Shown piece by piece: positions 22,499 to 33,505 of a stretch of 64,000 nucleotides of DNA. The translations under genes were made by a program, and so were the position numbers. How positions within the stretch are numbered: the stretch's first letter is position 1; each line of letters begins with the position of its first letter. The notes beneath the pieces were generated by a model. It saw only the letters and a list, made by a program, of their open reading frames with translations, was not told where the DNA came from and ran no database searches. Origin of the DNA: Plantago major (lineage: Eukaryota > Streptophyta > Magnoliopsida > Lamiales > Plantaginaceae); NCBI GenBank assembly GCA_026545765.1, contig CM048840.1:22262765-22326764 (forward strand). Direction: 5' to 3'.

Positions 22499-24211
22499 GA
22501 CTGCCTCTCATGGATCTGTATAGTGTTGGATCCACTGTTGCATCCATTGTTGTATCAATTGTGACTGCAACATCACATTTGCGGAGTTTCAATGTGGAGG
22601 ACATAGGAGAAGAACTTGTCTTGGAACCATCCAGACCAAATCTCTTGACTAAATTACGTGCATACTTCTCCTGAGACAGGAACAAACCAGACTTGCTTTG
22701 CTTGATTTGCAATCCAAGGAAGAAATTAAGCTCTCCAATCATACTCATTTGGAATGTACCTGTCATGGCTCTCGAACAACCACTATCAAAATACCACATG
22801 GTCTTTTGCTTTGCACTTAATGCAAACAACACAACATTACATCTCAGATTGGTTTTAGGTATCCAAACTTGCTTACTTTTACCCTTAGTTGAAGTCTGTT
22901 TAGTCGATGTTGATTTCACTGTTATAGCAACAGTTGTAACAACATTGGCTGATTTTTCTGTGTCAGGTGCTTTCCCTTTTAAATATAGAAAACAAAATGG
23001 TTTCTTATGTCCTGGTTTGAAGCAAAACTGACACATAAACGTTTTCTTGATTTTCTTTTTCTTGCTACTTTCTTTCACAAACTTAGGAGCATCTTTCAAA
23101 AATTTAAAATATTTAGTTTTGTGATTAGCTTTTTCAGACTCAAGAGTAGTTGTAGGTGAGTTTGGATAACCAAGACCAGTAGTAACATCATTACCTCGTT
23201 CAAGTACATTACAGAGATTAGAAGTACCTGAGTTCCATTTTGCAAATATTGCTTCAGTAGCATCCAATTTGTTGGTCAAGGTATGTATCTCAGCATCCTT
23301 TTTTGTCAACATCACTTCTAGACGAACAACAGTGTCCTTAAGACTTTGATTCTCTTTCTCCATAGGTCTAAGAACTTTCTTCATGTCTCTTAATTTATGC
23401 AGTATTCCTTCATACATCCTCTGAAGTTCCTCAACCAATTGCTCTTGGCTAGATTCTTCCTCAAAGGGGTAATCTGCATGAAGATCAAGAGAACCATGCA
23501 AGCATCGAAAATTCGTATCAGTGTTGCTTACCATTTCTTTGTAGTTGACTCTTGCTTTCCTCCTCAATTGCATGCCATCACTCACTTCACCAATCACTTG
23601 GGAAGGGGGGTGCAATTTGCGAATCTTTGCTGGAGGATCTCTTCTGACATTGTCCGGATTACTGGGTACCGCTCTTCTGATTCATTGTCATCAACATCTG
23701 TCTGTTCAGCATCACTATCTTCTGAGGAACTGGTGTCAACCAGTGTTGCATCAGCTGTTGCAGGAACAGTTGGAGCAACTGTTTCAGCAACATTCTCGTC
23801 CTGTGGTGCAATCTGCTCTGTATTCAGCATTTCAAAACCTGTGTAAGGTTTCCCATCATTACTCAGACCCTCACAATGACTTTGTAAGGTTTCCCAAGCA
23901 TCCTTTGCCGTTACACAGTTTTGAATAATTCTACACATGTGCATATCAATGTAACTGAATATTGCATTGAGAGCTTTCTCATTGTAGGAAGATTCCTTCC
24001 TTTCATCATCTGTCCATTGACTTTCTGGTTTGATTATCACATCACCATTAGCATCAGGTGCTGATTGTGGAATCTTATAACCATCCACCACAGTTTTCCA
24101 AGCACAAATATCAATTGATTTGATATGTGTTATTAGTCTCAGTTTCCAATAGGAATAATTTGAACCATATAAAATGGGCAACTTATCCGCGTTTGGATTG
24201 AAAGAATTCAT
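22499..24211 (-). pseudogene. gag-protease-RT fusion of copia C1
   Basis: Gag starts MNSFNPNADKLPILYGSNYS at 24211. A frameshift near 23600 splits it into 24211-23594 and 23615-22452. The second part has a coiled coil, a zinc knuckle (CQFCFKPGHKKPFC) and the protease motif WYFDSGCSRAMTG. After only a few residues it runs straight into reverse transcriptase (GELNFFLGLQIKQ). The whole GAG-pre-integrase, integrase and first half of reverse transcriptase are missing, yet the frame stays open across the join. It ends at YRSMRGS, where the CACTA element enters. Confidence 0.88.
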
Positions 24212-24253
24212 TTCAAGAAGTAACAATGTCCAACACACATATAAATTAGGTGC

Positions 24254-24269
24254 CTGGCTCTTGATGCCA
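24254..24269 (-). other. Primer-binding site of copia C1
   Basis: The minus strand reads TGGCATCAAGAGCC starting two bases after the LTR. It resembles the tRNA-Met type site with changes. Confidence 0.65.
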
Positions 24270-24271
24270 AT

Positions 24272-25013
24272 TGAAAGAACGTACGGACCTAGGACTTTGC
24301 ACTTCTTACTGAAACACCACTGTTAGTAGCAATGTTACTACAACAGTTGGTGTCACAGTGACATGAACAATCAAATGCACAGCGAAATTAAGTAAACAAT
24401 AACAGCAAACAAGATGTTTCTTTCTAGTAGGTATATAAATATACCTACTGCGCCCAAGGCAAATATCCACTATAATAAAGAAGATTTACAAAACTAGGTT
24501 TAAACTCTTCAATGAGAAAAGATCAAACACTAGAACTAGTCGGAATGAATTATTCCAAAGCACCTAAACTAGACACTTCAAAGACTAGTAAAACTATGAG
24601 AGGATTACAACTATTGATTGTGAATCTTAAATCTCTAAAATCCGTAATCTTCTTCATCACTTGATCTGGTATTTATAATACTTCAATTTGACACCGATAC
24701 GCAGAATCAAGTCTTCATCTTTATCCTTATCTTCAAGAGTCCAAATCATTCAATCTTCTAAGAGTCCATAAGATATTGACTTCCAAGAGTCCCTTGTATC
24801 TTGTGTTCTAAGACTCCATGGCTTTCTTGAATATACGTCGCTTCTTACCTGAAACCAAACAATCACAAACATGGAACTAGGTTAACGTTAGTGAAAAGGG
24901 CAATTATTAATTAAGTCCTTCAAAGTGCATAATTTCTGGACTGAGACTGTTATAGCCATTGTTGCTGCAACAGTCATAGCAATGTTGCTACAACAATGAC
25001 AGCTGCACTTTCA
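24272..25013 (-). repeat. 5' LTR of copia C1
   Basis: Same 742-bp length as the 3' LTR and near-identical. Flanked by ATTGT at 25014-25018. Confidence 0.93.
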
Positions 25014-25018
25014 ATTGT

Positions 25019-25274
25019 TTTTCTCTTTTCATTTTTTTCTGAATTTTTAATTTTATTTTTTATTTTTCTTTTTATGAATTGCTGACATGGCAGCCAATTT
25101 TGACATTGACTCGCTGAGTGGCATGCCACATCAGCAGTCAAGGTCAAAATTGTGCCAAAAGTCCTGTTTCTGCCACATTTTTTAAACTTTGGGACTAATC
25201 TGACCGGGACCAACTAACGTTACACTGCGTGCGCCATACCCTCTATGCTTCGGGACCATTTATGCCTTTTTCTC
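25019..25274 (-). repeat. Right terminal inverted repeat of MULE1
   Basis: Reverse complement of the left repeat. The copia element inserted exactly at its inner edge, at ATTGT. Confidence 0.85.
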
Positions 25275-25299
25275 TATCCATGCCAGCAATAAACATATC
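25275..25299 (-). pseudogene. P450 copy C, first bases of exon 2
   Basis: Encodes DMFIAGM, the start of the I-helix motif, with the intron acceptor AG at 25301-25300. It was separated from the rest of exon 2 by MULE1. Confidence 0.88.
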
Positions 25300-25425
25300 C
25301 TACAAACAGAAAATTCTTGTAACGCAGGTTCAAGTTAGTATAATCATCTATAAATAGGACTGTCATGTAGATAAAGTTCAGCTATTTCATTAAAGGTTCA
25401 AATTAACTCAAGATGAGTTACTCTA

Positions 25426-26304
25426 TGTAGGAATATGGTAGATATTTACGGGTATGGAAGTAGAGAAGAAGAAAACAGGGTCGAGAAGAGTCGATAGTTT
25501 GACTATCTCTCCTTAAGACTTTATTGCTCCGCTACGGTGCACACGGGTTGCTTGCAACAGTCTCCCAGGATAAAACTTCTCTTAAATGGCTAGGTTGCAC
25601 TCCGATAGCCGAGTCTGCCGAACCTTAGTTTTAGTGTGTAAGGATGCACAAAGGAGCAGGAGGAAAGAAAGCAAGTATGGAATATGATGTGTGTTCTTGT
25701 GAAGAACTTCTTCACATATTTATACTTATTTGGTGATCTTTTCCAATAGTTATATCCTTCCACTAAAGGTGTTAACTCTTCATTCAATAGACACAAGTTG
25801 AAAGGAACACAATTATTCAACTCAAGAGAAGTGTACATTCATGAAAAGATAAGGAAAAATTCGAATTTCTGAGAAAATCGGGTCTGTTCAGACGCACCTC
25901 ACCGCGGTCTCGGAACCGAAACCAAGTTTTGGCTTAGGTAGACCACGGTGAGCTACAGTGAAAAATGAGCTCACCGCGGTGAGCTACAGTGTTTAAAGCT
26001 TTTTCTCCATAATTTGAATTTTTCTTCTTTCTTTTCGATTAATTTGCTCTTTAACCCGAATTTTAGCACATAAGATTACGAATCCTCATGTTTAAGATGA
26101 CTTAACTCATTCATGTATTGATCAAACACACTTAATGCATTAATCACCCTTTCACCACTTGTCGATTTTAGTGACTTAATACATAAAGTGTAATTGTAAT
26201 TCGTTTTAACTACGAGATACACGCTTACACGGAATGCTTGTTTCCGATGTGTTGGGCCACATTGACCAATTCATAAAGCTCAATCATTCACTAAAATTCC
26301 AACA
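25426..26304 (-). repeat. Solo LTR in the intron of P450 copy C
   Basis: On the minus strand it runs from TGTTGGAATTTTAGTG to ATTCCTACA, a TG...CA structure of 879 bp. The flanks CTCTA (25421-25425) and CTGTA (26305-26309) are an imperfect 5-bp duplication. No internal element sequence is present. It contains an 18-bp perfect palindrome at 25968-25985 (AGCTCACCGCGGTGAGCT) and related half-sites nearby. Confidence 0.65.
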
Positions 26305-26514
26305 CTGTACCACATATAAAGACCACCAAGATGTACCAGAACGAGGCAGCTATCTAAGAATAAACTGAATTGGACACTCGAATCAACTTCATTTGTATAC
26401 AACAAGGTCCACAGTTTCTAACATAGCTAAATTTCTGCTGGCAGAGGATCATCGAATTCATCACGAAAAATCAGACATATCACATAGTTTTCGTAAATTA
26501 AGAATGATGATTAC

Positions 26515-26806
26515 CAGGAGAAGGGCCTTAACATGGCAACGATCGAATTCAAAACTTGCTTCCCCTGAATCCAGCAATGCCATCAATATATCAACAAAGT
26601 CCTTATGAGCATTTGTCTTGTTCTCCGTTCTCCCCTGTACATGATCATCAATAATTTTCTCCATAAATCCATCAAAAGTCTTGGCCAGACGCTTCATCTT
26701 TCAAGTCAATCCTTGAAGATCAAGCAATCCAATATACGGAAAATAGTCACCAAGATTGAAAATTGCAGCAGCCTCCAATGTCTCCATGACCACAGACTTA
26801 AACCCC
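26515..26806 (-). pseudogene. P450 copy C, 3' part of exon 1
   Basis: Encodes the region ending FEFDRCHVKALLL, matching copies A and B, with the intron donor GT at 26514-26513. One nonsense change (TGA just before MKRLAKTFD, at about 26698-26700) is visible. It is interrupted at 26806 by MULE2. Confidence 0.9.
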
Positions 26807-26990
26807 GGGCAAACTCCACAAAATCCCCTCCAATTATATTTAACAGGCACAAAACACTCTCAATTAATGAAATTGCACCAAATCTCCCCAAATATAAATA
26901 AATATTGCACGAAACACCCTCAGTTATTTTGATTGCATCCAACCCTCTGAAAAAATAACAATTACCTCCTTTCCCCCTCAATTATCAAAA
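26807..26990 (+). repeat. Left inverted repeat region of MULE2
   Basis: Contains repeated units of the type CAATTAT-AAATTGCACCA-AAATATAAATAAATATTGCACGAAACAC, which recur inverted at the right end. Confidence 0.75.
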
Positions 26991-27398
26991 TTTCTCCAAG
27001 TCTCCAAAAATATTAATAAACTAGCATCGCTGACATGCGGGTACCCATAAACTTTTTAATCTGTGTTTTAAATTTTTGTAAGGAAAATAATTTATGCTCG
27101 TGAATTCATGTTATACGATTATGCTCAATTACAACCGGGTGTCTCGAATTTATATGCATGTAGTTCATAAAATGAATGATTTGATATAAGTTTACTTTTT
27201 TTCTCCTCTTTTTATGTAGTCGGCCGGAGAAGTTGACTTGAGTGTGTTCTGGCTGAGAAAAGGAAGAAGTTGAATGTGTCTTCCATTTGAATAGTACAGT
27301 TATGTAAGAGGTAGTATAACTTCTGGGGTTTAAATGTGTTCTAATATAATTATTATCAATTCAATCAACAACAAAATGTAGAGACGGTTGAGTATGGA

Positions 27399-27892
27399 TG
27401 TGAAGCCGGTTAGTTTAATATTAAAGGAAGTAATGGAACATGGTATACTGAAAATACTGGAATAACACTGAAGACACAGGACAGTTAGAAGTCGAATCTA
27501 ACTTGGTTTTCTTTTGCTTAGTGATCAAGAATTCGTTTCTTATTAGGAGTAGAATTCGAATCTTGCTAGGAAAAGGAATGTATGTTGATTTCTCTAGTTT
27601 ATATACACATGTAGGTACTAAAATAAATCGATGAGAACGTAGAGAGAATACATTGAGATTTCTTGAGAGAAACACGGTGAGGAATAAAGAACGGAGCTCG
27701 ATATAGCTTGATAGGTTTGGTTGATTCCTTATAAACTGCGTTTTGGTTCTTGGTTAATAGAAATCTTGGTTATTCCGTGGACGTAGACAATTGTCAAACC
27801 ACGTTAAATCTTGTGTTTGTGTTTATCTTTTTGCGTTTGTTTGTTGGTTGGTTTGGAGTTTATTGGATTGAATTGGGTTGATTTGATTAACA
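27399..27892 (+). repeat. 5' LTR of copia C2
   Basis: Starts TGTGAAGCCGG and ends TTGATTAACA. A TTTATATACACA stretch at about 27598 is the likely TATA region. Confidence 0.92.
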
Positions 27893-27893
27893 A

Positions 27894-27910
27894 TTGGCGC
27901 TGTCTGTGGG
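27894..27910 (+). other. Probable primer-binding site of copia C2
   Basis: TTGGCGCTGTCTGTGGG starts one base after the LTR. It is not the usual copia Met site and the tRNA was not identified. Confidence 0.5.
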
Positions 27911-27938
27911 AAGAGAATCAACTGGTATCTATTCATCA

Positions 27939-28956
27939 ATGGCGTCTCCAAAGTTCGACCTCAAACCGTTGGAAGGAAAGACAGACTTTGGTCTGTGGAA
28001 GAGAAGGATGAAAGCTCTGTTAATGCAGCAGGGTGTGATCGATGCACTGACAGAGGAGTTTGATAAAACCATGTCTGATGCTGATAAAACCATGTCTGAT
28101 CAAAAACAAGGCGTACAGTTCTTTGTTATTAGCTTTGGGAGATAATGCCCTTATTGAAATTGGTGATCTTTCATCGGCAAAAGCAATATGGGAGAAGCTA
28201 GAAGAATTGTACAACGACAAGTCTGATGCAAATAAAATCTATGCCAAGCAACGACTATTTGCATTCAAGATGGTTGAAGGAAAATCAATCATGAGTCAGT
28301 TGGATTTGTTCAAGAAGATGGTTGCACACCATGACAATCAGGAAACTGATGAGAAGAACAGGATGAGGAGCCAAGACAAGGCAATTATCTTGTTGAATTC
28401 ACTCCCTAGGTCTCTTGTTCCATTCAAGGATGCTTTGGTGTATGGAAGGACAGAAGCATTGACAATGGAGGCTATTGAATCTGCATTAAGATCAAGGGAG
28501 CAGGATCAGGATGGTGTTCCACCAACACTCAGTACTGGTGAAAGCCTTATGGTGAAACAATATCACAAGTTTCCACCAAAGAAGAAGCAATATCCAGATC
28601 AAAGGAAAGCTCAGTATAACAAGGATGGCCCTGAAACAAGGAAGTGTTATTATTGCAAGAAGCAAGGACACTTGAAGAAGGATTGTATGAGTCTAAAGGC
28701 ACAGAAAGGCAAGGGTGTGGCGAAAACACCGAATACTAATTATGGCACAAACATTACAAACCAATCAGAGGCTTATCATACTGCGGAAGCTCTTGTTACT
28801 GAGGTACTTTCAGTCACTCAAACTAGTCAATCAACTGAATGGGTTATGGATTCAGGCTGTTCGTTTCATATGACACCTATTAGAGAATGTTTTCGACTTT
28901 TGAGCATAGAAACTGTGGATCAGTTGTTCTTGGTGATGATAGACCATGCACAATAA
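27939..28956 (+). pseudogene. gag and protease start of copia C2
   Basis: Starts MASPKFDLKPLEGKTDFGLW at 27939. An 18-base stretch (GATAAAACCATGTCTGAT) is duplicated at about 28060-28098, and the frame shifts just after it into the ORF that ends at 28956. Gag core, zinc knuckle CYYCKKQGHLKKDC and protease motif WVMDSGCSFHMTP follow. Another frameshift lies near 28900. Confidence 0.9.
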
Positions 28957-31900
28957 AGGGTATGGGAACAGTGAGAATTGAGATGTTTGATGGAGTGGTA
29001 AGGGATTTGCTTAATGTGAGATATGTACCACACTTGAAGAGAAACTTGATATCTTTAAGATTGATGGATACTAAGGGTTACAAGTATTCAGGTGAGAATG
29101 GTGTCCTTCAGGTCAAGAAGGGTGATAAGGTGGTTATGCAAGCTCTTAAAAGGAGAGAATTGTATTATCTACAAGGTGAAACTGTAACTGGTGAAGTTTC
29201 CAGTGTATAGTGTTCTGACAACATCGTTCTATGGCATAGAAGACTAGCACATGTTGGAGAGAAAGGTCTTATGGATTTATCTAAGAAGGGACTCTTAGGT
29301 GGAGACAAGATACATAAGATGGAACTTTCTGAGCTCTGTGTGTTAGGGAAGTCCAAGAAGAACAGTTGTGATGTTGGGAAACACACCACACAGGACATAC
29401 TTAAGTATGTGCATGCAGATTTATGGGGACCGGCGAGAACCACCACTAGGAATGGAGGTAGATATTTTATGTCCATCATTGATGATCTGTCAAGGAAAGT
29501 GTGGGTGTTTGTATTGAAGTCCAAGGATGAGACTTTCATGAAATTCAAGGAATGTCTTGTGGAGATGGAGAATCAAACGAACAAGAAACTCAAGGTGATC
29601 AGAACTGATAATGGGCTGGAATTCTTGTCTAATGAATTCAATACCTTCTGTGTTGGGAAGGGCATCTTGAGACACAAGTCAGTCCGTGGAAATCCACAAC
29701 AGAATGGAGTAGTTGAAAGGATGAATAGAACAATCCTAGAAAGAGTGAGGTGCATGCTTCTTGGATCAGGTTTGTCAAAAAGTTTTTGGGGAGAGGCTGT
29801 GACTACGGCAGCACATCTTATTAACCTATGTCCATCATCAGCTATTGGTTTCAAGACACCTGAAGAAGTTTGGAAAGGTACTCATTCAGACTACTCATAT
29901 CTCAAAGTATTTGGATGCTTAGCTTATGCTCACGTTAAGCAAGATAAGTTGGAGGCTAGAGCAGTAAAGTGCTTGTTTCTTGGTTATCCAAAGGGAGTTA
30001 AGGGATATAAACTCTGGTGCTTAGAACCAGGGGTAAATAGATGCATCATCAGCAGGGATGTGACTTTCCATGAAAATGTGATGCCATTATTGAGGAATAC
30101 TGACAGTGTTGAGAGAACACTCAGTCAGGTTGAGCCTGTCAAAGATGGTGTGTCAACAACACTGAATATGGAGCAGACAGACACTAGTGTGGTGATAACA
30201 CCAGTTTTCGTAGACCATGGTGTTCTGACAACACCGCATGCTGAATCTCAGGGAAATACTGACATACATGATCAGGTGGAGCCTGAATCGAATAATCAGG
30301 TGGAGAGGAACGTGATCATACGAAGGATAGGGATAGAGCTCAATAATCCAGATGATGTTGTGGATTATCAACTCATCAGAGATAGAGAACCAAGAGTTAG
30401 AACCTCTACTGCAGATCTAGATATGGTGTATTTTGCACTGAATATTGCCGAGGATATTGATTGTTATGAGCTTGAGAACTATCAAAGAGCTATAAGTTGC
30501 TCAGAGAAGAATAGTTGGTGCATTGCTATACAGCAAGAACTCTTGTCACTTGAAAAGAATCATACATGGGATATTGTAGCTATACCTAAAGGAAAGAAGC
30601 TTGTTAGTTGTAAGTGGATCTTTAAGAAGAAACTTGGAGCTGATGGTGAGCAAAAGGTGAAATACAAAGCCAGACTAGTTGCTAGAGGTTTCACACAAGG
30701 AGAGGGTATTGACTACAATGAGATCTTTTCTCTAGTGGTGAAGCATAGCTCAATCAAGAGCTTGATTGCTATGGTAGCTAAATTTAAGCTACACTTACAT
30801 CAGATGGATGTTACTACTGCATTCTTGCATGGGAAGCTGGATGAAGAGATTTACATGAGGATACCTGAGGGTATTGAGGTAGATGACAAGGAGCACAAGG
30901 CTTGTTTATTGTTGAGATCACTATATGGTCTTAAACAGAGTCCAAGGCAATGGTATAGAAGATTTGACAAGTTTATGTTGAGCCACAAGTTCAGGCGGTG
31001 TGACTACGACACCTGTGTTTACTTCTATGGTGAGAATGTCGAAGACATAATATATTTGCTTATTTATGTGGATGACATGCTTATAGCAAGCAAGCATATG
31101 AAAGGAATCACTCATGTGAAGAATTTCTTGAGTCAAAATTTGAGATGAAAGACTTGGAAATAGCTAAGAGGATACTGGGCATTGATATTATTCATGGAAG
31201 TGATGGAAAGATCATTATGAATCAAAGTGCTTACTTGGAGAAGGTGTTAAGGAGATTTAACATGCACAAATCCAAGCATGGTGCAACACCTCCGGGGTCT
31301 CAGTTCAAGTTATCTAAGAAGTCTTGTCCTAATACTGATGAAGAGAAGAGGTGTATGGAGAACACACCGTATGCTAATGCTACAAGGTCGATTATGTATT
31401 CCATGGTATGTTGCAGGCCGGATTTGGCTCATGCAATGAGCTCAGTAAGCAGGTATATGGATAATCCTGGCAAGGACCATTGGGAGGCAGTTAAGTGGTT
31501 GCTCAGGTATATTGGTGGTTTAATTAGACTGGGATTGGTGTTTGAGCAACACCAGACGAGGAATGATGCACTGATTGGGTATGTCGACTCGGATTATGCT
31601 GCAAACTTGGATACAAGGAAGTCTTTATCTGGATATGTATTCACATTATTTGGTACAGCAATAAGTTGGAAGTCTACTCATCAACCTGTGGTTGCATTAT
31701 CAACTACAGAGGCAGAATTTATGGCCATGACGGAAGCTGTGAAAGAAGCTATTTGGCTCAAGGGAATTCTGGGGCAGTTCGGTGTGTTGCAAACACCGAT
31801 GACTATATTCTGTGATAGTCAAAGTGCAATTCATTTGTCAAAACATCAAGCTTACTATGACAGGTCCAAACACATTGATATAAAGTTTCACTTTGTCAGA

Positions 31901-32047
31901 GATGAAGTTGAGAATGGTACTATCAAGATTGAGAAGATCAGCACAAATGTTAATCCGGCGGATGGATTTACTAAGTCAATTTCTGTGATGAAGTTTGGAT
32001 CGTGTCTAAGTTCTATCAAGTTGATGGAAGGAAGGGTTGTGTCCTAA
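28887..32047 (+). pseudogene. pol of copia C2: integrase, reverse transcriptase, RNase H
   Basis: 28887-29210 gives the protease end and pre-integrase region and stops at a TAG. 29271-31148 has integrase (HADLWGPARTT, IRTDNGLEF, QQNGVVERMN) and reverse transcriptase (QMDVTTAFLHG, YVDDMLIAS). 31145-32047 completes reverse transcriptase and RNase H (DSDYAANLDTRKSLSGY, final NPADGFTKSI). The frames overlap by only a few bases at 31145, so a single indel splits them. In a live element these products copy and insert the retrotransposon. Confidence 0.92.
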
Positions 32048-32110
32048 CTCTAGGGACATGAATGGTGTGGTATACTGTGGTTACATTAATATAAAGCCAA
32101 GGTGGAGAAT

Positions 32111-32594
32111 TGTGAAGCCGGTTAGCTTAATATTAAAGAAAGTAATGGAACATGGTGTACTGAAAACACTGGAATAACACTGAAGACACAGGACAGTTAG
32201 AAGTCGAATCTAACTTGGTTTTCTTTTGCTTAGTGATCAAGAATTCGTTTCTTATTAGCAGTAAAATTCGAATCTTGCTAGGAAAAGGAATGTATGTTGA
32301 TTTCTCTAGTATATATACACATGTAGGTACTAGAATAAATCGATGAGAACATAGAGAGAATACATTGAGATTTCTTGAGAGAAACACGGTGAGGAATAGA
32401 GAACGGAGCTCGATATAGCTTGATAGGTTTGGTTGATTCCTTGTAAACTGCATTTTGGTTCTTGGTTAATAGAAATCTTGGTTATCCCGTGGACGTAGAC
32501 AATTGTCGAACCACGTTAAATCTTGTATTTGTGTTTATTTTCTTGCGTTTGTTTGTTGGTTGGTTTGGAGTTTATTGGGTTGATTTGATTAATA
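32111..32594 (+). repeat. 3' LTR of copia C2
   Basis: Ends TTAATA where the 5' LTR ends TTAACA. The purine-rich AAGGTGGAGAAT just before it is the polypurine tract. Confidence 0.92.
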
Positions 32595-32599
32595 ATGGA

Positions 32600-33329
32600 A
32601 GATATAAGTAGGTAACTGTCAAGATTGGCCTGTTAACTGATAATATAAATTCTCTTAGTATTAGTAGAAATGTAGCGTGAAATTGAAACTACCAATTGTT
32701 AAATGCGTTCTTCACATACAAAAAACTAGACCGGGCATTATTCATGCTTGTTGAGTTGCAAAGTTACGTATAGTTTAAATCTACAAGGAAAATCTTTCTT
32801 ACTAAAAAGCATAATTAAAACATTAAGAAAATAAGTATAGGATATAAAAATGACCCTAAGGTCTCGGACTATGAATCCCAGAAATTGTGACCATCTGGTC
32901 GTTAGGTCGTTGTTTCTTTCTATTTTTTATAATTATAACGATGTACCATTATAAGATTAAATGAAAAACTAAAAACAATAAGAATCAATAAAACGAATAA
33001 AGAAACACTGATCTACGAACTTACAATGGAGACATTTGTACTCATTAATGGTGACCAAACGCTCACTGTTTTTTGACAACCCTAGTGCTCAACGGAATCG
33101 GAGATATTAGGGCCCTTTTATTTATTTAATTATTTTCTAATTTTTTATGGTTTGCTAAATAAAAAATTGTAATTTCTTTTGTTAAAAAATAGGGATAAGT
33201 TTGTTATATTATAGGTATAAATACTCTTATTTGTTGCGTGTGAAGTGCATCTTCAGTTATATGGATGAAAAAGGATTTTTCCGCTATTTTTTCAAACAGT
33301 TAGGGGGATTTGGTGCAATGTTGATGAGT
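32600..33329. other. Right interior of MULE2
   Basis: AT-rich, no gene recognised. It lies between the right LTR of copia C2 and the subterminal repeats. Confidence 0.45.
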
Positions 33330-33505
33330 GAGGGTCAATCGTGCTATGTTTATTAATGTTTCAGAGGATGTGGTGCAATTTTGATAATTGAGGGTATATT
33401 ATGCAATGTTTATTAATATTTCGACGGATTTGATGCAATTTTAATAATTGAGTGTGTTTCGTGCATGTTTAGTATAATTGAAAGGGGGTTTTGTGTAATT
33501 TACCC
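33330..33505 (-). repeat. Right inverted repeat region of MULE2
   Basis: Two to three tandem units of about 60 bp (GGTGCAATTTTGATAATTGAGGGT followed by a TTTATTAATATTTC stretch) precede the terminus GTAATTTACCC. Confidence 0.78.

Larger units (their letters stand above)
13469..25013 (-). mobile_element. Ty1/copia retrotransposon C1 (defective, carries CACTA1)
   Basis: Two 742-bp LTRs in direct orientation (13469-14210 and 24272-25013) are flanked by a perfect 5-bp duplication, ATTGT (13464-13468 and 25014-25018). A polypurine tract lies next to the left LTR and a primer site next to the right one, so the element reads on the minus strand. By eye the LTRs differ at about nine positions, near 99% identity, so insertion was recent. 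The internal part lacks integrase and most of the reverse transcriptase, and a 5.7-kb CACTA element splits what remains. Confidence 0.93.
12878..25274. mobile_element. Non-autonomous Mutator-like element MULE1 (carries copia C1)
   Basis: Terminal inverted repeats of about 250 bp, starting GAGAAAAAG(A/G)CATAAATGGTC, bound the segment and are flanked by a 10-bp target-site duplication. The ends resemble the typical plant MULE start with CATAAATGGTC. Without the copia insertion the element is only about 0.85 kb and has no transposase, so it needed one in trans. It is inserted in exon 2 of P450 copy C. Confidence 0.85.
27399..32594 (+). mobile_element. Ty1/copia retrotransposon C2
   Basis: LTRs at 27399-27892 and 32111-32594 are flanked by a perfect ATGGA duplication (27394-27398 and 32595-32599). 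Domain order is gag, protease, integrase, reverse transcriptase, RNase H, all on the plus strand. The LTRs differ at about 19 sites plus a 10-bp indel, near 96% identity by eye, so it is older than copia C1. Four frame breaks split the polyprotein. Confidence 0.93.
26807..33505. mobile_element. Non-autonomous Mutator-like element MULE2 (carries copia C2)
   Basis: Inverted ends, GGGCAAACTCCACAAAATCC on the left and GGGTAAATTACACAAAACCC on the right, with further subterminal similarity over more than 150 bp. The flanking duplication is CTTAAACCCC (26797-26806) and CTTAACCCC (33506-33514), one base apart in length; both are P450 exon 1 sequence. Without the copia insertion it is about 1.5 kb with no recognisable transposase. 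Confidence 0.82.
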
